Below, one piece after another: positions 54,940 to 64,000 of a stretch of 64,000 bases of DNA. The stretch is from the NCBI GenBank assembly GCA_001931905.2, contig MSJI02000663.1, forward strand, positions 21,660-85,659, written 5' to 3'. The notes below the pieces were generated by a model that saw nothing but the letters and a program-made list of their open reading frames with translations, was not told the DNA's origin and searched no databases. Within the stretch, counting starts at the first letter, position 1. Every line of letters starts with the position of its first letter. Origin of the DNA: Cladosporium sp. IMV 00045. Its lineage: Eukaryota > Ascomycota > Dothideomycetes > Cladosporiales > Cladosporiaceae. Both the position numbers and the translations under genes were made by a program.

Positions 54940-55803
54940 ATGGTACACATCCACTGTGCATACACCGAGCAGATCAACCCGGCGGGCTCGGATCCCGTCC
55001 TCTCGCGAGATCAGGTGGGTTTCCTTTCGCCTCTTTCCGCCTTGTCGTGCAGTCGCATAACAACCCCATGCTGGCCGAAACGTGCCCAGGCTAGCTGGTT
55101 TAGCCCTCGCGCCGGAGATCTAGTAGTTCCAAAATTGTTAGTTGACTGACTTGACGAGCCAAGATCTGGAAGGGCCTCCAGAGGAAGATTCGCCATGCCG
55201 AGGACTTCGTGCCCATTATCGAGAAGACCGATGTGATCGAGGACGACAAGCCGAACGAGGTCGTCCGTGTGGCGCACTTTGTCGAGGCGCTTGGCCAGCC
55301 GGCTCACAGCGTCAGGGAAGTCTGCAAGAGCTACTACCCGACCAAGGTATGTCCATGTCCAGTTTATGAGTATAGACTAGGTACCTCCCACTGTGAGTGG
55401 TGCGTAGTGGTAGTAGGGTATTACGCGCGACAAGCACAGCACGCGACCTCGCTCGGGTTTCCTTGCCCTCGCTCCTACACCCCGGTCGATGATAGACGCC
55501 TAGAAATTGTTTGGCGAGGTCTTGATTACTTGCTTTGATTGAATTAACCGGCCATTCCGCATATAGGTCGATTTCTGGCAGCCGAACGGTGCTTTGATCA
55601 CCAACACTGTCAGCGATGGCCCTGGCTTGACCGAGAAGGATTACAACATGACGTATACGTTTGAATGGGTTTACGACGATGCCGCCGAAGGCAGCGAGGA
55701 GCACAAGAAACTGGAAATACAGCACAGAGAGGGCGCGAAGATGGCGGTGCACAAGAGTATCGAGGCTCTGAGGAGGATGGCCTCTGCTGGCGAACTTGAC
55801 TAG
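54940..55803 (+). CDS. DUF1857 protein (AtaL-like, START-like fold)
   Basis: Exons 54940-55014, 55164-55346, 55567-55803; 164 aa, the normal size. The DUF1857 family has a START/Bet v1-like ligand-binding fold; the exact role is unknown to me. The N-terminus MVHIHCAYTEQINPAGSDPVLSRDQ-IWKGLQRKIRHAEDFVPIIE is the family start and fixes the ATG. Also typical are SYYPTK-VDFWQPNGALITNTVSDGPG, MTYTFEWVY and the C-terminal helix KMAVHKSIEALRRM. Both introns are phase 0 and unusually long for this window (149 and 220 nt), although the exon joins are well supported by conserved sequence. No signal peptide. It converges with the glutaredoxin gene, 191 bp between stop codons. Confidence 0.87.
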
Positions 55804-55994
55804 ATGTTCGCGGAGTGTGGATGTGTACATGACCGTGCAGACGTTACATAGGACGGCGGGATGTTATGTTGGTATGTGTGGTGTTCAAGAGGGAATGGTC
55901 GGGTGGTTGAGCGCAAGCTATTACAATACTACCTGCCCTAGAACTCTTTCTATTGTATTGTGATGTTCCTCCGCTTTTGTTTCATTCCATTTCT

Positions 55995-56438
<444 letters not shown>

Positions 56439-57978
56439 GACTGTGTTTGGGCTTGCTGGTCGCGCGCCGGTGAAGATGCTGCGTAGGAAGTTAATGGTGG
56501 GCGAGTGTTGGAGTGGAAAGAGAGAGAGTGTATGTGTTGTAAGAGAGAGTCTCTGAGCAGATTTGGTGGTATTGAAGTTCACACTGGATGATTACCGATC
56601 AGGCCCGCAGTGCAGCCCATACATCACACTTCCAGCCAGCCTCGCCAGCCAACCAGCAAGTCAACCAGTACCTCACTTCAAGCCAATGAATTCTCCATGG
56701 AGAAATCGGAGGGGGGCAAAATGATGCAATGATCTCATCTCATCAATGGTGTGATCGGCTAGTGGCGAGTCATCACGTGACGGGTCAATTCACTCAACAT
56801 ATGGCCATCTCCTTTAGCACCGGTGAGCATGGTCAGGCAAACATGGGCATCAAATGACCACAGATAGAGATATCACCAAATAGACAGCCTACATAGGCTA
56901 CTGGCGCCGGTCTTGTGGCAACGATGCCCACACCATCATAGCCCACCATGCCACCACCCACCTCATCGTTATCGCAAGTCGGCCTGAGTCGGCATCGCCT
57001 GACCCGATAGGCCAGTCGCTGCTCTCTGCGATGTCTGCACCGCTCTTGGCACTCTGCGCCGGCCGACGTCTAGGGCACAGGCGACTCGGCATAGCACGCG
57101 CTATGCTTCCTTCTTGCACCAGGCCAAGCTTCTGGATGTCTCGGCGGCCTTCATCCTCGTGAATTGCGCCCAATGCGATGACGAGTCCCGTGCGCGCGCG
57201 ACTCTTGGCCACGTGCGAAGAGGCGCCTTTCCGCCCTCTCATCCGCTCCGCCCTTGGCGCTCGTCCGCCCCCGCCCACCATTATCGCCGCGCCCACCCCG
57301 CAGCTCTCCGCGGGTCACCAAGACCGCTGCACGACGCACGCCCGTCGAACATGCACCGACGCGTCTCAGAAAAGCGTGCTCCAGATTGGCCCGGCCGCCA
57401 AGTACGGCGCTCAACGTCTAGTGTTGACGGCCAGCTTTATGTGCAGATGAAGCTGTCTCGAGTGGTGAGCGGTCTCAACAGTCAGTGTCTCTCGCGCGGT
57501 GCTGTCTGGGGCCCCGGCAACTCCGGCAAACGCAGTGTGTAAGGCTGCTCATTTCCAACGTCCCCATTCGCCCTGCCCGTAAGGCCAGAATTAACCTAAC
57601 GCTGCATTCCCGCCCGCGGGTAGGGATGCCATGACGTGGGTGAGGCTGGAGGCGAACGCTCGATAAGTCCCATGTCCTAGCTTTACTCACTGCCAAGCAT
57701 CGACGTCTCGGCATGCTAGAGTTCCAAGAATGTACTTCTTGGGCCTGGTGGAGCGTGTGGTCAGGTGCAAGTATAAAGATGAATGTAGCACCTCTGTCCG
57801 TTGAAAAGTCTTGTTTGGCCCAAGCTACACGCTCCAGGGACGCACTCTCTCACATATCCCTCGACTGATCAGCCATTGAATTGATTGATCAACACTCGCT
57901 CATACAACGCTCCACCCTGGACCGCCGCCACATTGCGAGCCCCATCGCCCTGCCAGAAACAGGGCGCCAACCGCCATC
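56439..57978. promoter_or_regulatory. Divergent promoter region of glutaredoxin and ENA ATPase
   Basis: 1.5 kb between divergent starts. No gene seen. The segment 57050-57450 is GC-rich with overlapping frames on both strands and no domain. The leader just before 57979 is C-rich and ends CCGCCATCATGG, a good initiation context for a strongly expressed gene. Confidence 0.55.
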
Positions 57979-60900
57979 ATGGGAGCCCCGGAGAATCCGC
58001 TGGACAACCATGTCTCTGGTCAGTCTAACAAGCCGATGACCAAGCCTGCCCACGCATTGAAGTGGCAGGAGGTGGCCGAGGAGCTGAAGGCCGACGCCGA
58101 AGATGGTTTGAAATCCCCCGAAGCGAAGACCCGTCTCGAAGAGTATGGCCGCAACGAACTTGGCGACACTGGCGGCGTCAACCCAGGAAAGATTCTGGTT
58201 CGCCAGGTCGCCAATGCTATGACCCTCGTGCTTATCATGGCCATGGCTGTCTCTTTCGGTATCAAGTCTTGGATCGAAGGTGGTGTCGTCGCCGGTGTCA
58301 TTGGCATCAACATCGTTGTTGGATTTACGCAGGAGTTCCAGGCTGAGAAGACCATGGACTCTCTCCGCTCACTTTCCTCGCCCACCGCCGTCGCCGTTCG
58401 TGATGGCAAGGCCGAGAGCATCTCTACTCAGGAAATCGTGCCCGGTGATCTGGTCGAATTGAAGACCGGTGACACCATTCCCGCCGATATCCGTGTCATT
58501 GAAGCCGTCAACTTTGAAACTGACGAGGCTCTCCTGACTGGTGAATCTCTTCCCGTCCGCAAGGTTGCGGATGACCTTTTCGAAGACAAGACTGGCCCTG
58601 GTGACCGTCTCAACGTCGCCTACAGCTCTTCCACCGTCACCAAGGGTCGCGCCACCGGTATCGTCTTCGCAACCGGCATGTTCACCGAAATTGGTACTAT
58701 CGCCGCCGCCCTCCGCAAGAAGGACAGCAGACGTCGCGAGCCCAAGAAGCGCGATGACGGCACTGTCAAGGCTCACCGCTGGCTCCAGGCTATCCTGCTT
58801 ACCGGTACTGACTTCATTGGTCACTTCCTGGGCGTCAACGTCGGCACACCTCTCCAGAAGAAGCTCTCCCGTCTAGCGGTGCTGCTCTTCTTCATCGCCG
58901 TTATCTGCGCTATCATCTGTTTGGCCGCCAACGACTTCTCCAACCGTCAGGATGTCATTATTTACGCTGTCGCCACCGGTCTTTCTATGATTCCCGCCTC
59001 TCTCGTCGTCGTCTTGACTATCACCATGGCCGCTGGCACTAAGCGCATGGTCGAGCGTAACGTCATCGTCCGTAACCTGAAGTCGCTCGAGGCTCTTGGT
59101 GGTGTCACCGATATTTGCTCCGACAAGACCGGTACCCTTACCCAGGGTAAGATGGTTACCAAGAAGGCATGGATCCCCGGCACTGGTACCTACACCATCG
59201 GCGAGACCAACGAGCCGTTCAACCCGACCCAGGGTGCTATCCACTTTGGCACCACTGAGCCCCGCAACATGGGTGAGAAGGACACGGACCCCGAGTCTAG
59301 CTATGATGCCCTTCTCGGCGAGGATGCTCTCCAGGAGTACCTCCGCGTCGCCTCTCTTGCTAACCTTGCCAACGTTCACCAGACTGAGGAAGGCCAGTGG
59401 AACGCCCGTGGTGACCCCACTGAAATCGCCATCCAGGTCTTTGCTTCTCGCTTCAACTGGAACCGCCGTGGCTCCGTCAGTGGCCCTCAGCCTTCCTGGC
59501 AGATGGCCCTTGAATTCCCTTTCGACTCCGATGTTAAGAAGATGTCTGTCCTGTACCGCGAGACCAAGAGTAATGAGCTCCACGTTTTCACCAAGGGTGC
59601 CGTCGAGCGTATCATCGCTTCTTGCACATCTTACGTCGCGAAGTCCGGCGACACTCCCGTCGAGATGACCGAAGCCTACCGCGAGCAGATCCTTGAGAAT
59701 ATGGAGGCCATCGCCAAGCTTGGTCTTCGTTGCCTTGCCCTTGCCAGCCGCCGCTACGACGAGCCTTATGAGGATGGCCAGGAGGTCGACCGTCACGTCA
59801 TTGAGAACGACCTTGTCTTCCGTGGTCTCATCGGTCTTTACGATCCCCCTCGTCCCGAATCCGCTCCCTCCGTCTACCAGTGCCACGAAGCCGGTATTGC
59901 CGTCCACATGCTTACTGGTGACCACCCTGGTACCGCCCGCGCCATCGCTGCTCAAGTCGGTATTCTCCCCGCCAAGATGGACATGCTCAGCAAGGATGTC
60001 GCCGATTCCATGGTTATGACTGCCTCCCAATTCGATGACTTGACTGATGATCAGATCGACAAGCTGCCTGTTCTTCCCTTGGTGATTGCTCGTTGCGCTC
60101 CCAACACCAAGGTCCGCATGATTGAAGCACTCCACCGCCGCGAGAAGTTCGTTGCCATGACTGGTGACGGTGTCAACGACTCCCCCTCTCTCAAGCGCGC
60201 TGATGTCGGTATTGCCATGGGTCAAGCCGGCTCTGACGTCGCCAAGGATGCCTCTGACATTATTCTCACTGACGACAACTTCGCCTCTATCCTTGCTGCC
60301 GTCGAAGAAGGTCGCCGCACTTTCGATAACATCCAGAAGTTCGTCCTCCACTTGCTCTCTCAGAACGTCGGTCAGGCTTTGATTCTGCTCATTGGTCTTG
60401 CTTTCAAGGATTCTGAAGGTGTCTCCGTTTTCCCTCTCAGCCCTGTCGAGATTCTTTGGATCATTATGATTACCTCTGGTATTCCCGACATGGGTCTTGG
60501 TTTCGAAAAGGCTGCTGCGGACGTTATGAAGAGGCCTCCCCAGAACATGAAGGTCGGTATTTTCTCCTTCGAGATTATGACTGATATGCTGGTTTACGGT
60601 CTCTGGATCGCTGCTCTCTGTCTTGCTGCCTTCTCTCTGGTCCTGTTCGGTTGGGGTGATGGCACCATTGGCACCAACTGCAATGAGTCTCGTGACTCTT
60701 GCGAGCTTGTTTTCCGCGCCCGTGCCACTTGCTTCGCTACCATGACCTGGCTCTCGCTCTTCCTGGCCTGGGAGGTCATCAACCTTCGCCTTTCTTTCCT
60801 AAGGATGCAGCCCGAATCCAAGAAATACTTCACACAGTGGGCGATCGATGTCTGGGACAACCGCTTCCTGTTCTGCGCCGTCCTCTTCGGCTTCGTCACC

Positions 60901-61240
60901 ATCTTCCCGCTCATCTACATTCCCGTCATCAACGACTACGTCTTCAAGCACCACAACATTTCTTGGTAAGTTAAAACAACGCCACCATTATGCAGCAAAA
61001 TTCACTAACACATTTCACAGGGAATGGGGCGTTGTCTTTATCGCTGCTCTTCTGTTCTTCTTGGGCGCTGAGTTCTACAAGTGGACCAAGCGTATCTTCT
61101 TCCGTCGTTTCGACGCTAAGAAAGGCAAGGAGGACTACTCCGCCGACGTCGAGGAGCGCGTCTTCCAGCGCTACATGACCCAGTCCAGCGTTGCCAGCGG
61201 CAGCGGCAGCGACCGAGAGAAGGCTGGCGAGAAGGTGTAG
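57979..61240 (+). CDS. ENA-type P-type Na+/K+ efflux ATPase
   Basis: A plasma-membrane type IID P-ATPase that exports Na+ or K+ and gives salt and alkaline-pH tolerance. Exons 57979-60965 and 61021-61240 (55-nt intron splitting ISW-EWG); 1068 aa. N-terminal cation-ATPase motif (ALKWQEVAEEL); helices M1-M2; actuator TGES (~185); M4 with ATGLSMIPASLVVVLTITMA; phosphorylation site Asp382 in SDKTGTLTQGKM; KGAVERI nucleotide site; TGDGVNDSPSLKRADVGIAM hinge. GIPDMGLGFEKAAADVMKRPP is wording seen in ENA pumps, as distinct from SERCA. Ten transmembrane segments are expected; the last is encoded around the intron. Codon choice is strongly biased, as in highly expressed genes. The tail is Ser/Gly-rich and charged. 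Confidence 0.94.
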
Positions 61241-63371
61241 ATGACGAACGACTTCTGTTTTCCTTATTTCATGTTCAAACGTTTTATCGACCAACGACAA
61301 AAGAAACCTCTAAACGAAAGGATGCCACCCTCGACCCCCGCGGTGCACGTTGGTTAGAATACTTCGATCTGGTGCTATCGTGCATCTCAATTCCCTCTCC
61401 AAGGGGGATCTCACGGGAACGTCAAGATGGGGACGGTCTGTATATCTTGTTGACATCGGAAGTGGCAGGGAAAATTGCTTTCCTATCATATGGATATGAG
61501 GGAACGTGTGGATTTACAAAAAGGAGCCTGGGTTCACAAAGGAACTGTGTTGTGCTTTTTTGTACATGCATACTTCCGTTTTCCTTTTCTTCTTCTTCTT
61601 CCCTCGAGGCATGGGGCTTGCCGTCTCTTGCTTCGCCGACGTAACAATCAGCGCGAGAGTCGAGCAAGGTCATGCATGGGCTGTCTGGATTAGCTAGGTG
61701 GAAAATGTCTCGTACGTATCTTCGAATGCCTTGTTCAAAATCAGATATCTCCTTACTTCTCATTGTATTTTTTTCGTGATCATCACAGCTCTACTTGTCT
61801 TATACCATACCAAAGACGACCAACGAGCAAGCTCGCGCACATAAACAACTCAATCACCCGTCCTCATGGTTTTGAAACCGCAAACTCCACCCAACACCCC
61901 CGGGCCTTTTCCAATTGCTCGTGCAATCCTCCCTACCCCATGTGCTGAGGACTTCCAGACCACTTTAGAACAGAATCACACCATCCTCACCGCATTTCTT
62001 CAACCGTTTCGTAAACATCGCCAAATCCGCAATTGCCATGGCCGGCCAAACCGGCAATCCACACGTGACCCACTCTTGGGGCCTCTCCAAATCTCAACCC
62101 ATTATTTACACGGGCACTGCAGGCCTTGCGACACAAGAAACTAGCAGCTAGTTTGATCACTCCATAACTTCCTTTGCTCCACTGGAGATTCTGCGGCACG
62201 CGCGGAGATACGAATCGGTTGCTTTGTTGTTTTTTTCTTTGTTTCTGTTTGATGGACTTGTCACATTACTTGCATCGAGGCACGTGCCTAGGGCTACGAG
62301 TTAGCGAGGTGCTCGCGATCCGGAGATGCAGTCCGATGCACCCCGCTGATATCCGCCTCTCTCTCATCAGCAGAGGAAATCGAGATCGCGATCGTCTTGG
62401 ACTGACGGGGGCAGAGCGTTTGGTGGGAATTCATGTTGCTGGATAGGGATAGCAAAATGAGGAATGTTTGTTATTTGATAAGTCTTGACTTTCTCCTGCC
62501 TGCAAAGAAATGTGAGGACGAACAGCAAAGAACACACGACGACCTCTGTGAACCTCAGACAGGCATTCTCACCTTTAGCCGACACTGGATGTCCCAGATC
62601 TTGCGTGAACAATGTCCTGGCAAGCGAGGCAAGTGACTACGGGCGACATAGACTTGGGTGACTAGGACGCGATCCGATCATCCCACGATTTCACCAAACG
62701 GGTATACCGTCTAAGAGATGACGTCTCCGCGACAAGGGACAGGAGACTCGCGCAGGGAGGGAGCTGAGGGAGGAGAGCTTCTGAAGTTGTTCTTTTCTTG
62801 GGAGATCGATTCATCGTCATGTCGTGCATCATGTGGTTTTGGATTTCTCCCGGGATGAGGGGGGTTGATATCGATACTCTGCAGATTTATAGGTGGCAGA
62901 CTGTTCGGTTGCGCTTGGGGGATCGTCTTCAAGGGTTTCGTTTCTTGGTTTGGGAGGTGCGAGGGTGCGGTTTTCGGTGCTTGTCGCCTGCTGTGACTTG
63001 AGTGTTCGGGCGGTTGCAAATCGATCTTCAGACCATGTTAAGGTATGCATGCAGCATCTCACGTGGTGGGCCGGCGTAACGTGCGTCCGTCTTCGAGTCA
63101 ATCGGGAGCTCTGTCCTCAACATGAGGTCCAATATACCGCCCTGGCTACTGAGCTGCATTGTTGCCGTCAATGTCTGAGAGCTTTGTAGAGGATCGAAGG
63201 CGATATCACATCAGAAAGCCAGATACTAGATCCATACAATTATTCTACGCCACACCTAATGCAAACCCTATCAGTTTCATCAGTACTGACAAAATCAACC
63301 CAAACAATAAGAAAAGATATGAAAACGCGCAAAACACCGCCACGTTGGTTGTCTTTGTTTCCATGGTATAT
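61241..63371. other. Intergenic, no recognised gene
   Basis: 2.1 kb between the convergent ENA and Rab5 genes. Short frames on both strands (for example 62711-63019 and 61866-62144) show no domain. A T-rich stretch around 62224-62250 and pyrimidine tracts near 61570-61600 are visible. I see nothing I would annotate. Confidence 0.5.
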
Positions 63372-64000
63372 CTAACACGCACATCCCTCCTTCGGCCCAG
63401 CGTCCGCGCCGGCGTTCAAGTTCACCCTGCTGCTCTCCTGGGCGCCAGCGCCACCGGAGGTCTGCGAAGCACCCGCAACACCGCCCCTCGGGCCCTTCAG
63501 GCTGGTCTCGGGGATGGCGTTGGCGATCGCGGTGAAAACCTCGTTGACATTGTGCCCACTCTTCGCGCTGGTCTCGAAGAACAGCAGTCCCTCCTCGTCC
63601 GCGTAGTCCTTGCCCTCTTTCGTGCTGACCCTGCGCACCTTGCCGTCTTCCTCACCCTCGCCCTCGCCTTCCTGTGCCTCTCCGCCCGCGCCATCCTCCT
63701 CGTCCTCCACCAGATCGAGCTTGTTGCCCACCAGCGCGATCACAATGCCCGGGCTCGCCTGTCGCTGCAGCTCGGCGACCCAGTGCTTCGCTTTCACCAG
63801 ACTGCTGGATTTGGTGATGTCGTAGACGACCAGCGCGCTCTGCGCGTTGCGGTAGTACATCGGCGCCAGGCTGGCGAAGCGCTCTTGGCCCGCGGTATCC
63901 CAGATCTCGAACTTGATGGTGCGGTTGGGCAGGTTGCATTTCTGCGTCAGGAAGGCGGCGCCGATCGTCGGCTCTTTGTTGGGCTCGAATTGGTCGTTGA
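63372..64000 (-). CDS. Rab5-type GTPase (Ypt5/Vps21-like), 5' end outside window
   Basis: A small GTPase of early endosomes. The visible part (~209 codons) begins after the P-loop: [12 protein letters not shown] (switch I, effector loop), [33 protein letters not shown] (switch II, Rab5-type), [11 protein letters not shown] (GNKxD) and [16 protein letters not shown] (SAK). It ends in CAC, a Rab geranylgeranylation signal. Between GNKLDLV and the next strand is an extra ~20-residue acidic segment ([22 protein letters not shown]), not present in yeast Vps21 but reported in some filamentous fungal Rab5 copies as far as I recall. The first ~30-40 codons, including GxxxxGKS, are missing. No intron is visible in this part. 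Confidence 0.9.
   Translation of the reverse strand, partial: NDQFEPNKEPTIGAAFLTQKCNLPNRTIKFEIWDTAGQERFASLAPMYYRNAQSALVVYDITKSSSLVKAKHWVAELQRQASPGIVIALVGNKLDLVEDEEDGAGGEAQEGEGEGEEDGKVRRVSTKEGKDYADEEGLLFFETSAKSGHNVNEVFTAIANAIPETSLKGPRGGVAGASQTSGGAGAQESSRVNLNAGADAGPKEGCAC

Noticed and set aside
58873..60351. Long minus-strand frame antisense to the ENA ATPase
   Set aside because: Codon-bias shadow of a strongly biased gene; no recognisable protein. The same holds for minus-strand frames inside RPB2 (23688-24776, 25002-25910) and the GH1 gene (1958-3337).

Overview
The window looks like a chromosome segment of a filamentous ascomycete. Most genes carry 50-70 nt GT-AG introns with CTAAC/CTGAC-type branch sites, intergenic spaces are short to moderate, and the protein set is fungal (single-exon RPB2, ENA-type P-type ATPase, fungal bZIP, GH5 exo-1,3-glucanase with a signal peptide, mitochondrial biotin synthase). 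The gene content would fit a dothideomycete, but that is inference; no rRNA marker is present.

Layout, left to right. 1-3.5 kb: 5' part of a DUF1479 protein (-), then an intracellular GH1 beta-glucosidase (+). 3.5-8.3 kb: nearly 5 kb without a recognisable gene. 8.3-13.7 kb: bZIP factor (+), a 2-oxoglutarate/Fe(II) oxygenase (-) and a doubtful small reading frame. 13.9-16.8 kb: a secreted repeat protein whose repeats end in Lys-Arg (Kex2-type sites), present twice within a ~1.3 kb duplication that meets at a 20-N gap. 16.5-25.9 kb: Cdc20 (-) divergent from a Kelch/BTB protein (+), then RPB2 (+). 26.5-34.4 kb: GH5 exo-beta-1,3-glucanase (-) with two unusual composite introns, a modular Cys-rich protein with one exon per module (-), and a divergent pair that together equal the two halves of plant Tm-1-like proteins. 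34.8-46.9 kb: NmrA-like protein, intron-containing tRNA-Tyr, glycogenin, a 2EXR/F-box-like protein and a large Pro/Glu-rich protein. 48-64 kb: biotin synthase, M20D amidohydrolase, a small secreted Cys-rich protein, a DUF1857 protein, glutaredoxin, ENA ATPase and the 3' part of a Rab5-type GTPase.

Most genes are unrelated housekeeping or metabolic functions, as expected for a fungal chromosome arm. The functional link I can argue is the TIM-barrel and UPF0261 pair, which share a 379-bp promoter and are fused in other lineages.

The most interesting items are: (1) two introns of the GH5 gene that only make sense as nested 'stwintrons' of the [D1,2] type; (2) the Kex2-site repeat precursor; (3) the exon-per-module secreted protein; (4) the split Tm-1-like pair. 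Several genes carry single-base frameshifts or an in-frame stop next to conserved sequence (14.4, 31.3, 34.1, 43.8 and 46.7 kb). Together with the gap-flanking duplication, these suggest that some defects come from the assembly or from merging of two haplotypes. All exon coordinates are my own reading of splice signals and frame, not transcript data.
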